NCBI GenBank assembly: GCA_963922205.1
Contig: CAWUHX010000391.1
Location: 62,001 to 126,000, forward strand
DNA length: 64,000 nt
Origin: Romanomermis culicivorax
Lineage: Eukaryota; Nematoda; Enoplea; Mermithida; Mermithidae
Reading direction: 5' to 3'
Part shown: positions 33,340 through 44,500 of the stretch, piece by piece
How the letters are laid out: every line of letters starts with the position of its first letter
How positions within the stretch are numbered: the stretch's first letter is position 1
Made by a program: the position numbers and the translations under genes
Notes under the pieces: generated by a model
What the model was told of the DNA's origin: nothing
Database searches by the model: none
The model's input: the letters and a program-made list of their open reading frames with translations, nothing else

Positions 33340-35700
33340 AAAATCTCTGAGGTACCCGTAATTAGGGGGGGGGGGGGGTTGGGAAGGGGACCCCACCCAC
33401 AACTTGGTTAAGCATATATATACCCAACCCCTCCCCGGATTGGGAAAAAATTTTTTCCCTTTTGCAGGAATTTGCGATTTTTTCGGGGGGGGGGACCCTC
33501 AATTACCCCCCCCCCCCCCAAGTTGGGCAATCCTATACCCAACCCCCTCAAACTTGGAAAAATTAGAAAAAAATCGGCCAAAAAGTGGCTTTTTTAATCA
33601 TTTTTTGGAAAATTTTAGCTTTTTTCGACCCCCCCCCCCCCAACTGGTCGAGGTCGAAGCGTTTTGAAAGGGAATTCCGAAAAATTTTTTAGGGCTTCGC
33701 CCGGTACTTCAAGGTCCCACCAGTTGCAAAGGAAAATAAACCCAAATTTTTGGGTCCCGACCAACATTTACGACATTTTGGGAGCGCGGGGTTGAAAAAC
33801 CCCCAAAAAAAGTCGAAAAAATTTCGAAGTTTTCCCCGAAAAAGGCCCAACAAAGCGATTGTTTCCCAATTATTCCGATTTTGGGTATAGGGTTCGATCA
33901 AGTTGGGGGTGGGGCATACCTGTACTTGGGGGGGGGGGGGGGGGACCCCGCCAACTTGGCCAACCCGGTACCCAAAATGATCCAACCCCCCCCCCCCCAG
34001 TTTGGAAAAAATGTGCAAAAAAGTGTTTGTTTTTTGGCCTTTTTTGGGAAAAATTTCGACTTTTTTCTACCCCTCCCTCAAATATTTGGATTTACCCCCC
34101 CCCCACCGGTCGGAGGTCTTACAGGTATGAGGTGGGGTCCGCCCAATCACATGTATGAGAGGTAGATGATTTTATTTGTTAAAATGAGTAATTTCTGTAT
34201 TTTTGCTTTAAAATCAGGAAAAATGATCTGAAAATGTTTTGCTTTATGGAGAATTAAATTGCATTTGATTTATTTATACTTGGTTCAGATCATACATGTA
34301 ACGGAGCTCCGAGCTCTGAGGGAGGGGGGTTGGAGCACTTTTTTGGGGCCGGGGGTCAGTAATTCCCAAAATTTTGGGGGGAGGGGTCCCTGAAGGAAAA
34401 AAAATTCGATTTTTTCCATGGAAAATGTCCGAAAAACGGTTTAAAAAGTAGTCATTTTTGTCTAAAAAGTGATAAAATATGTACTTATGGCGCGAAGCGC
34501 CAAGAAAATTGACGTTTTTGACCATTTTTTGTTCAAAAATTGACATTTTTCATGGAAAAAATGACATTTTTCAGTATTTTTCCGACTAAAACTATGGGGG
34601 TCCCTAGGTTTACCATATGGCTAGCCATAGGATTGGAAAATCCTGGGGGGGGGGGGGGGGGGGTCGCCCAATGGCTAGCCATATGGTCGACGATTTCTAG
34701 GGGGGGGGGTTCCCATAGCTATTCCCCCCCCCAATTACATGTATGGTTCAGATCCGCACTTTTGAAATATAAAAAAAAACCCTGATAAAACCTCAAAAAA
34801 CCCAAATTCATAATTTTGAAAATGGGTTTTTCCCCAACCGTCTGGCAACCAAATTTTTTCTGCCAAGTTTCACGGTGTAACTTGGAGCCTGACGTCCGTT
34901 CGGATTGTCATCTGCTTCGGTGGAAAAACTAGTTTTCATTAATGCCTAGAATTTTTCGACCGTGGAGAGGTTGAAAATTTTGGATTCGGCGTCCCAAAAT
35001 TTCCAAAATTTTAAGGAGATGGTCGAAACCCCCCCCCCACCTCAAAAAAAAGTCTAAAAAACTTCGAAAATTTTCCGAAAAAAACCATTTTTCCCCCATT
35101 TTTTCGAGTTTGAGGTAATTTCTGTTTTTTTGCGCCGAAATCAGGAAAAATGATCTGGAAATGTTTTGCTTATATATACATGGTTCAGATCCACAATTTT
35201 GAAATATAAAAAAACCCTGATGAAATCCATAAAAAACCCTTAATAACCCAAATTCAACATTCTCGAAATGGCTTTTTTCCCAACACCGGGTTTGTGATCA
35301 AAATTACTATTCAAAAAATTACCCGAATTTTGGGAAAAACCTCAAAAATTTTCCGATTTATTGTTTAAAAAAAAACCCAAAACCATAGGCTTGCCAACCT
35401 TGACCAAGAAATTTTACAGGAAATTTTGTGGCTCATCATACCTGTAATTGGGGGGGGGGGGGGGGTGGGGGACACCATCCATAACTCGGCTAACCCCCAA
35501 ACTCAGAAAAAATGGCTTTATTTGGCCTTTTTTGGGATAATTTTCGAAATTTTTTCGACTTTTTTGAAGTTTTTTCGATTCCCCACCCTGAAACTTTTTA
35601 AATGTTGAGACTCTCACCCGAAAATTTTGGATTTACCTCTTACAGTTATGTTGTGCGACCAAATTTTTTCTGCCGAGTTGCTCAGTGCATTTTTGGGATT
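33340..35700. repeat. Cluster of G-run dispersed repeats with CATACCTGTAATT ends
   Basis: At least six units carry a G8-G19 run next to CATACCTGTAATT, TACCCGTAATTA or TTACATGTATG, with C-run mates and inner phrases (TTGGCCAACCC, GGAAAAAT, CCGACTTTTT). Near 34613-34686 two 19-bp arms (CCATATGGCTAGCCATAGG and its near inverse) flank a G19 run. Several short ORFs are frame shadows. No gene is supported. Confidence 0.65.
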
Positions 35701-37112
35701 TTTTTCTTCTAATTTTTAAATTTCAATTCTTCCTGCACGACTGAAAACTCATTGAATTCACAGGAAATTAAGATCTTTCACCACAGAATAAAGCAGACAT
35801 GCATGGCAAGAATTTTCCAGGGGGGAGGGTCCATTGAATTTTTTCCAGGGGGTAGAGGGCTGAGTGCCCCATGGGCAATGGTATGAGGGGGGTATTACCC
35901 CTACCTTAAGTCCTTAAAATCGATCACTGGCTGCCTAATTTTGAGACAAAATAACGTGTTTAGTGGACATTTAGCTACACTACCCGCGCAAATTTTCAAT
36001 TTTACCTCTACCTGAAAAATCTGACCTTGGGGACCTCTGGTATGGGGGATGTTTGACATTTTTTTGCCCGGGGGGGGGGGGGTGGCCAGGGTCTCAGGTA
36101 AGGGGGTTTACCCTTCTACCCCCTATGCGCATGTATGGAATCAAGGTTGAAAAGATTCTTCCTTCATTATTCTAGAATGTCAGAATAAAAATTTTTTCTC
36201 CAAGCCCTGCTCATGAATATTAGTGATATTAGAATTTGAGACAAAATGTCACGCTCTTTCATGCTTTATATCATTTGGCAACAATTTTTTTACATTTTTA
36301 ATCAAATTGATATACAACAGTCATGGTAGAATGAGATGAAAAAATGAATTTTCCGATTTTTTAGGAGTCTCAAAATCTAAATTTTCCGGGCGCTCTGCAT
36401 GCTAAAATCGCCAGACTTTTCATTTCTTCCCTGAAACTCAGAAAATTCAGTTTTAAAAGTTCAAAACTGATGCAAATTACATGCAGCACAAAAAAACTTG
36501 ATTTTCATCGTTTTTCTGATAAAATCAGATGAATTTATCAATTTTCGTGTAAGCAACCAAAAATTACTCTGTGCAACCAAATTTTCTGCCAAGTTGCATA
36601 TTCAAATCTATCCTGTGCAAAAATAAAGAAGCCTACACTCAGATGGCTGTGTTCTTTTTGTGCATGGACATTTGTGCTAATTGACACCAGATAGCTACAT
36701 TTAACGCATTAATTTATGTGAAAATCGTGTTTGAATTCAAAAAAATTCTCAACTTACCCTCAAGGATGTTACCTGATTTTTTACAGAAAAATTTTGTGTG
36801 GGACAAATTTTTTTCCATATTTATGACACATTTTCGAATCATTTAAATGGTTAAAGATAAAAAACTGTGGGAGAAAACAGTTCGAGCTTCGAATAGAAAT
36901 GATGTAAAAATTCAAATAACATAGAATTGTTCCAGGAAGTTTATATTTTGATTCATTTTTTGGGCAGAAAAACCTTTCAAACATCCATGTGAAGATCATA
37001 AAAGTATATAAGTCCAAAATGATACAAATGTTTGGTCGATACCATGTACATGCACCCATACCTGTAAGGGATCGGACCAGTTGGGGTTGGGGGGTAAACA
37101 GAAAGTTAATAG
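35701..37112. other. AT-rich intergenic DNA
   Basis: Unstructured AT-rich sequence with one G12 run (36069) and another CATACCTGTAA/G-run unit at 37060-37095. I see no exon, RNA gene or long ORF that I can support. Confidence 0.5.
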
Positions 37113-38163
37113 TCACATAATATGTACGTACTGAATGTATTGCTTCATTTTAGCCCAAAGGTTCTCGATAGCATTGATGTCGCAGCTTTCCGCACGCATT
37201 TTCCACCAATAGATTGATCAGCTTTCGTAGTATTTTTTAGCCACTAATGATGCATGCTTCAGATCTGTATTGCAAATTTTTTGGCTCATTTTATTTTCTT
37301 TTGCTACAATTTGGGCTCACCATTGTCCTGCATAAATTTATAATTGCCATCCTAATGATATTGTGCAAAGGTTAATAAACCCTTCTCCAAAACTGTGTTG
37401 GTAAAACAATCGGCATCCATTATACCCACAAATATAATAAGGTTGGTGTGCCCTTTCTTTGATATCCCCCCCCTAAACTAGCAGGGACTGAGGATGCTTA
37501 AACTTACCATTGACCTTGGACTTGATAGAAAATTTAACTTAAAACATCAATAAAAAAATCTTTTCATAAAGTGAAATATTTTACCGGAAACCCTACTCGA
37601 TGATAACATTTTTTCGACCAGGTTTCCAACTGTATTTTAGATTCATCCAGAAATATTACATCATGAAAAGTGTACCCATTCTCAACCTCCCTCATTTTTT
37701 CCACCCACTCCGAACGTAATGTAATGTTTTTTGGATGAATGTGTTGGCAGTATCTCCCGTTGCCATACAACCAACCTTAAAATAAAATAAAATAAAAAAA
37801 ATACCTAAAAAATGTCATAAAAATAACCTAAGTTTTTGCGAGCTTTAATTACCAGCCTCGGGGACATCATTCGTCCACAATCTTCCAAAACTTTTGTGAG
37901 CTCTTTGGTCATTGTTTCCGGGTTTTCATCCAATGTTTCCTGTATAATTTCCAGAGCAAATTTGTTGATTGTTGATGGATGTCCTGAATTTGCAAAGTAA
38001 GCCACTGAACCCATTTTATCGTATAATTTCATAATACACCAAATGGTAGATTGGTTGATTTGGTAAGCTTTAAACTTTTCCGAATTTGGTTGGGATGCCA
38101 ACTGACATGCTTCATTTCTTCGACAATTCGTAGACGCAAATAATCACTTGTACATGGAGCCAT
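37113..38163 (-). pseudogene. Decayed Tc1-like transposase
   Basis: Read right to left: a start MAPCTSDYLRLRIVEEMKHV, a frameshift, an HTH-like region (QINQSTIWCIMKLYDKMGSV ... MSPRLVIKARKNLGY), the first catalytic block VIFLDESKIQLE, then WVGIMDADCF, FMQDN, and INAIENLWAKMKQ, the equivalent of the Tc1/mariner PIENLW motif. The order and spacing match a full-length Tc1-type DDE transposase. Frameshifts and several stops (for example between the QDN and ENLW blocks) break it. No clear terminal inverted repeats were found, so it is a relic. Confidence 0.75.
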
Positions 38164-38360
38164 ATTGAAAAAGAAATGAACTCAGGAAAAGTCAATTATC
38201 GCGACATGAATATTTTTATTGGTAGCATGTTGATCCAGGAATCAACAGATGAGGAGCAGAAAAAGGAGACCAGATGACCATAAAAATGAAAAACCATGTG
38301 CCCTCCGCATCTGTTGATTGATTTGTTAGAATCAACAGATGAGGTTGATTTGTGGTTGTT

Positions 38361-38422
38361 TAGTTGGACCATACTGTAAGTTGTTCCAAGCTTCCATACA
38401 AACTTACATTTTGGTCCAACTA
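38361..38422. repeat. Short inverted repeat (hairpin)
   Basis: TAGTTGGACCATACTGTAAG and its near-complement CTTACATTTTGGTCCAACTA are separated by about 20 bases. It may be a small foldback element or the remaining end of a larger transposon. Nearby, GAATCAACAGATGAGG is repeated directly (38239 and 38330). No gene lies between 38164 and 38640. Confidence 0.6.
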
Positions 38423-38639
38423 AGCATTTTGCCTGTAGGACCGATTGCAGAAAATAATATATGATTTTTTCTGGTCTTATGTTTTGGTTAATTGGTTTCT
38501 TTTTCTGCCTGAGATCAGTTTGTCTACCAGTTAAGATGCTTTCTCCGACTTTCTCTTTTATTATTTTCTAAGCATAATGCTTTGTCATACTTCATCAAAT
38601 AAATTAGTAGTAATACATTGAACGAATATATGGTGCCAG

Positions 38640-39970
38640 GATATATTAAAGTCAAGTGGGTCAACAGCATTGACTAAACCGACGGTCCTTCCAATTTGGT
38701 GTCCCACAATACCTTGCATCAAAAATCACCATTGCGCAACATGCATACAGTGCGCATTGAAATCGAAATTGTGGAATTGCGTAATCGTCAACATTGAACC
38801 GAAGCAACGTAATTCCACAATGCCAGCGCCTATGTCCGCCAATTCGCCAAAAAAATTGATAAACAATGGCTGCCGGCGCCTACAAAAGCAGTTAAAGTCC
38901 TAGGAGTAGGGACCTTGGAGAGAAGGGTAAGCTGCATATTAACTTACAGTATGCTTTGGGATATATACATACAATGTATATAGTAGAACTCTCCTTCAAC
39001 GAACACAGAACTGACAGCAACTAGAAGGAATGACAAACATCCATGGTAGAAATTGATGCGATCTATAAAGGCGGCCACTAGCAAGGCCTTGGAAGTGACC
39101 CGATAATTGGCGGCGCCCACAAACAAATACGACAAAGTAAAATTTTCAATTTAAAAATTAAAAAAGTAAAACATGTTTTGATGGGTGGTCTTAATTCATA
39201 CATATTTACATTAAATTAAAAATACTAAAACCTTCTTTCCAATTTTAGGAACCATTGGGGACCGTCATCAACTCGACTAAAGAACACAGCATATCCAATG
39301 CCGTCAAATCAAAAGTTGACATCTACAATTTTGACGTAATTATTGAACTTTTAGAAAGACATTTGTTGAACAATTGATGAATTTACATCGCCAGAAAGAG
39401 TTATAAAATTTTTAAGGATGATGTCGAGGGCAGTTCCAGAAGGGCCCCTTTGGTATATCACCGTCAACTGCTTTTGGTGGCAAACGATCAAATATCGACA
39501 ACCAATGGCCTTCCAAAAGACATATTATTGGCCATTCGGGCAAATACAGCCAAATTGACGAAAATAGAAGATTTATTGTCTGTACGACGGATAATAAGTA
39601 AGATTCTTAAACATTAAAATAAAAGTTTAAAAATGATACCAACAAACTTACCAATTACAATAAAATAACACATATCAACAGGAGTCCATGACGCGGCAAA
39701 TGTCGATGCTGCGCTCGCCATAAATTTTCTCCACCCATTAAGATCAGTAGAGGATGTCATAAATGACATCAGATGGTGCAGAGATCACTATTCAGAGCCG
39801 ATCATTTACGTCAAGAGATTGACGGTGATGCTCGCCTGTGAAGTTAGTGCAGGTTTTTACCCTAAAATATTAAGGTTCAAGAGGATTTTAAATTTATCGA
39901 ATCAACATTTTTACTTATTGGATAGCGAATTTGCGAGATTTGGCGTCAATCGAATTTATGGTGGCCAGCA
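38640..39970 (+). pseudogene. Exon-like pieces of an unidentified gene
   Basis: Several coding-like stretches with plausible acceptors occur here. One follows CAATTTTAG at 39249 ([17 protein letters not shown]). One near 39416-39600 reads RRAPLVYHRQLLLVANDQIS and LPKDILLAIRANTAKLTKIE. One follows ATCAACAG at 39679 (INFLHPLRSVEDVINDIRWC ... LACEVSAGFY). The last resembles the DUF4806 layout (coiled coil, then a 'PL.S.ED' helix region), but this is weak. Stops interrupt any continuous reading, and the last piece runs into the LINE. It may be a gene disrupted or captured by the retroelement, or a decayed LINE 5' region. Confidence 0.3.
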
Positions 39971-40015
39971 GCAGTGGCGCATGTATATGCAAATTTGCAA
40001 TCAACAAAATTTACC

Positions 40016-40990
40016 ATGGAAAGGAAAATTACGGCTTACATTCAAATTAGCGATGCATTATTCCGAGAGAAATCACTATATGATATTTGTGAGAACTTTG
40101 AAAACAATAACCCTGGGGTTTGTATGCCTGAAAATGTCGAACTAATTAATAATAGTACGTTAAAATTTTTCTTCGCTACAGAAAAGGATCGTGATGAAGC
40201 AGTCGGGAAAAAGATTAATATATTCAACATCAAACTAACACTCGAAAAACGACATGAACCCGAATTTACAAGAATATTGCGACTTGGAGATATTACTGGA
40301 CAAACCATTCCAAAAGTCATTAGCCATGAGGAAGTCGAACATTGGCTCGTGGAGAAATTCCCGGGACTTAGAATCGCTGCAGATAATGATTCGAAATTTG
40401 CCACTATGCCAAAATGTAAAGTAATTAAATGCAACGTCAGAATGATCAAAATTATTGTACCGGCGGATTATATTATTCCTGGCTACGTCTGGTGCCAAAC
40501 TGCCAGTATGATTAGGCCCATAAAATTGAAACTGTGGTACCATAGAATGGCTTTATATTGCAAGCGATGTATGAAAGAAGGACATCTTAAAAAAGACTGT
40601 AATGTAGCGGAAGACAACCTACCACATCCATTACCGAACTTTAACAGCTACTCAAACGTCATCAGCGGCGGGCGAGTTAGTGAAATGGAAATGGAGGAAA
40701 ATGAAAATGATCGTGGAACTGAACATTTAGCAGGAATTAGCATCATGGATAATGATATCGACCAAATGGATGTTACAATTCCTTATATAGTCAATAATGA
40801 AAATACACCACCCGAACACGAAAATTGGCCAATGTTATCATCAGCCGAGTCATCTTACGATTTTGTCCCCTTTTATACAAAGAAAACAACATTCTCTAAT
40901 CATTATCATTGTCCTTTTACGGCTGGCGGTTGTCTTTTAACACAACGGAACATTATCTATTTTACCATAAAGCGGCAAAACTTGGATTAA
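40016..40990 (+). CDS. LINE ORF1: RNA-binding region and CCHC zinc knuckle
   Basis: From ATG at 40016 the frame is open for 324 codons. The first half (about residues 1-180: MERKITAYIQISDALFREK, then TGQTIPKVISHEEVEHWLVE) resembles the RRM-like/C-terminal module of LINE ORF1 proteins. It is followed by one knuckle CKRCMKEGHLKKDC (C-x2-C-x4-H-x4-C), which binds nucleic acid in related proteins. An acidic linker comes next, and then SYDFVPFYTKKTTFSNHYHC, which is the start of a NADAR domain. The domain continues in the -1 frame at about 40915; the present frame ends 23 codons later with unrelated sequence. The first in-frame ATG was chosen as start; the frame is open further upstream without ATG. 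Confidence 0.7.
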   Translation: MERKITAYIQISDALFREKSLYDICENFENNNPGVCMPENVELINNSTLKFFFATEKDRDEAVGKKINIFNIKLTLEKRHEPEFTRILRLGDITGQTIPKVISHEEVEHWLVEKFPGLRIAADNDSKFATMPKCKVIKCNVRMIKIIVPADYIIPGYVWCQTASMIRPIKLKLWYHRMALYCKRCMKEGHLKKDCNVAEDNLPHPLPNFNSYSNVISGGRVSEMEMEENENDRGTEHLAGISIMDNDIDQMDVTIPYIVNNENTPPEHENWPMLSSAESSYDFVPFYTKKTTFSNHYHCPFTAGGCLLTQRNIIYFTIKRQNLD

Positions 40991-41442
40991 CAGATAAAAT
41001 GAAGGATATAGGAAATACAAAAATGGCGGCAACAGCTAAACAAATTGGCGATAGTTTAAAATGGAATGATGCTGTGGACAGTCCTTGGTACAATTTTGCA
41101 GCCAAAAAATTATTGGAAGCGAATCGATACAAATACAAACAAAACAAGGCCCAACGAATGTCGCTTTTCCAAACTGCGCGGAAAGAATTAGTTGAAACCA
41201 GTCCTTATGATCGATATTGGGAAATTGGATTATCTCCCGACCATAAAAATGTTACCGATAGGAGCAAATGGGGAACAAATGCGTTTGGAAAATTGTTGAC
41301 GAAACTGCAAGAGGATATGATGAAGGAAGAAAAATATGTTGGTGAAATAAAAACAATGAAAATTACAATGTCCAAAAATGGTACAGGCAGTGCTGATAAC
41401 TTGTCCCCTGAAAATAAGGAAAGTAAGCATCATATTAATTAA
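40909..41442 (+). CDS. NADAR (YbiA-like) domain in the -1 frame after ORF1
   Basis: This frame gives the remainder of a NADAR domain: FNTTEHYLFYHKAAKLG, LEANRYKYKQN, then ELVETSPYDRYWEIGLS and WGTNAFGKLL. These are the hallmark blocks of the family, including the Glu of TEHY and the Asp and Trp of SPxDxxW. NADAR proteins (formerly DUF1768) hydrolyse ADP-ribose N-glycosidic bonds, including from ADP-ribosylated guanine in nucleic acid. The domain's N-terminal strand lies in the ORF1 frame, so ORF1 and NADAR were one protein. The frame change lies at CCTTTTAC, where a -1 slip joins the two halves exactly, but a one-base mutation would look the same. A short basic tail follows. No independent ATG fits; the frame start is not an initiation site. 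Confidence 0.75.
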   Translation: MSFYGWRLSFNTTEHYLFYHKAAKLGLTDKMKDIGNTKMAATAKQIGDSLKWNDAVDSPWYNFAAKKLLEANRYKYKQNKAQRMSLFQTARKELVETSPYDRYWEIGLSPDHKNVTDRSKWGTNAFGKLLTKLQEDMMKEEKYVGEIKTMKITMSKNGTGSADNLSPENKESKHHIN

Positions 41443-41514
41443 TTTGGTAATGTTTTTTCTATTGAGCCCAGTACTTGAATACCCCTTTAGGGCCTGTCAT
41501 ATTTAAGATCTTAA

Positions 41515-44500
41515 ATGAGTAAGGCTTTATGGGTGGCCACATTAAACTGTGCAGGGCTAACTAAAAATGACTTGAAAGTTTGTCAAATTTATGAACAAAG
41601 CAAAAATTTTGATATTTTAGCAATACAGGAAACACACTACAAGAATCATAGAGATTCCTTCGGGTTTAGGAATACCTTTGGTAAAAGTTTTGTAACTAAA
41701 TTGTCCTTTTCACCTTTTGAACATTCTGCAGGAATAGCTTTGTTAGTGAATCTTTCTTCCAGACTGAAAATTGAGAGAAAAATTTTTGAAATTAAGGGTT
41801 GAGCTTTTGCGTTTATCTGCAAAATTGAGAAAAAAGTTTTTTATATATTGGTACTCTATGCTCCAGCAAATGAAACTCAAAGAAAACTGTTTTATGAGAA
41901 ACTCTACCAGGACATTTCGACTAATTTTCGACATCATGATGAAATTTTAGTACTAGGTGATTTTAATTTTGTTGAAAATAGGGATCTAGATCAAAATTCC
42001 TTAAGAAATTCTAGGCAAGAAGAAACTGGTGCCGATATTTTTGAGTTGATTAAAAATAAATTGAATCTTTTGGATGTTTTTAGATTTCATGACCCAAAGT
42101 TAAAGTTGTTCACCCATGTTTCACATGCTCATAAAACTGGTTCTCGAATCGATAGAATTTATTCAAGTCGACCACTTGCTGATGCTTACACGTCACACAG
42201 TGTAATTGATTTTACAACCAGTGATCATAAATGTTTTGTTATTAAATTTAACACAAAATTTCTTAATGTCAAAATTGGTCCATCCTTTTGGAAAATGGAT
42301 ATAAGTCTTTTAGAAACAAAAGATCAAAAGTTGAATGATTTGATCAACAGTACTTTTTTAAAGCTTTTGAATAGAGTGAATAGTGAGTCTGCTGAAAATC
42401 CACTGGATAAATGGGAAAATTTTAAAGTTGATTTGAAATGGGAATTTGCCCAAATTAAAAGGCAACAACAAAAAATTCTGTGTCAGGAGAAAATAAAACT
42501 TGAGAGCAGGATAAATATGCTTCAAGACAGAATAAGGGAAAGACCAGGAAATCTTGAATTTTTGAAATCTTTGAAAGAGAGCAAAAATGAATTTAAAGTT
42601 TTAACTAAATCTGACATTAAAGCCAAATTAAGGAAAACACATTACCAAGATATTCTCTCTGATAGAGTTTCTCTTGCAACAGCAAAAATGTTGCAAAAGA
42701 GATCTGCTGAAAATAGAATAATATCCAGCATTAAAAAGCAAGATGGTACTCTTTTGGAAGATCAGTTGGAAGTCTTAAGTGAATTCAATAATCAGTATTG
42801 TACACTTTATACATCAACTATTGAGGACACAAATAAGAAGACTTCCTTCTTTGATGTCAAGCTCCCTAATACAGTAGACAAAAGTGACCATCAAGATTTT
42901 GAAAAAGACATCTCTGAAACTGAAGTAAAACTTGCTATAAAATCCTTCAAGAAGGGAAAGTCTCCAGGTAGCGATGGTCTCCCTATAGAATTTTATCTGA
43001 AATTTTTGGATCAACTAGTTCCTGTTTTAAAAAATGTTTATATGACCATGTTTAAAGAAGGTAAACTTTGTGAGTCTATGTATCACAGTATCATCTCTCA
43101 AATTTATAAAGGAAACAATAGTGACAAAACTGAGAGAAGCAATTGGAGACCCATTTCCATGTTAAATGTTGACTATAAAATTTTGGCAAAAATTCTAGTT
43201 AATCATCTTATAAAAGTTATGCCTAAAATTGTTCATCAAAATCAAACATGTGCAGTACAAGGAAGAGACATTAGAGATGGTTTGATTGTCATTTACAATG
43301 CAATCAATTAGGTAAATGAGAAAGACCTAACTGGAATTTTACTTTCAGTGGATCAAATGTCTGCATTTGATATAATAGAATGGCATTTTGTATTTCGAAC
43401 ATTAGAGTATTTTAATTTTAGTTCAAATTTCATAAGGTGGATAAAAATGATATACAAAAGTGGATATGTAACTTCGTCTTTATTGATTAATGGTTATGAA
43501 ACGTTCCCCTTCAAAATCAGTCAAGGAATTAGGCAAGGTTGTCCTCTTTCAGCTTTAATCTATGTTTTGGTTTCTGAGGTACTTTGTAATTTTATTAGAA
43601 GGGATAAGTTAGTTAATGGAATAAAAATTTTAAGCCAATCAGTAAAACTATGCAATTATGCTGATGACACAAACTTCTTTGTTGGAGATTTTCAATCTGT
43701 ACAAAGAATCTTTCAAATATATGAAATGTTCCAAAAGATTAGTGGTGCAACTCTAAAAAAAGCAAAAACCAAAATTTTACTTTTTGGAAATGCTGTAAAT
43801 ATCCAGGTTCCCGATATTTATAAAGAATTTATTGTAGAAAAGATTAAAATTTATGGAATCTATTTCGATAAACTAGGCACTAGCAGATTAGAAAACCTTA
43901 ATGGTATTTCTCACGAATTTGAGAAGATTAAAACAAAAACTATTAGTTTTAATGTTTCCTATTATGCACGAGCAAAAATAATTGATATACATATTATCGC
44001 TCCAAGTTATGGTATGCATCCATTTTTTGTAAGGTCTCACCAGGTTTCGTAAAAACTATTGAACGTTCTTCTGCAAGTTTTATTTGGTCAACTTTTAGCC
44101 CCAAGAGTTTTGTTGCAATTAAAACGATAAAACTACCTGTAGAATTGGGAGACATAAATCTTACTGATGTTCCTGCGAAAATTGAAGCCATGAGCTTGAT
44201 GCTTTTACTCAGATACAGAAGGTTGAAAATGACGGACATGCAAATTTTTGAATACTTTTATGAAAAAGTTAGAAATGCATCTAAAAGGCGATTGAACACA
44301 CTAAATGTTCCAGAATTGTACAAAAAAATTAGATTAGCAGAAATTAAAACTGATCTCAGACACACAGATAAAAACGAAGTTATCCTGAATAATGAAGTGA
44401 TCAGTTTGGATAAAGTAACCACAAAACTGTTGTATTTTTGTATTAGAAAAGGAAATTTGACAAATGAAAAGCCAATATCCTATTGGGTAATAAATTTAAA

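Noticed and set aside
36781..37116. 111-codon minus-strand ORF
   Set aside because: No domain, low-complexity AT-rich DNA, overlaps a G-run repeat unit.
38944..39135. 63-codon minus-strand ORF
   Set aside because: No recognisable features, and the plus strand here shows similar weak coding-like signal; not separable from chance.
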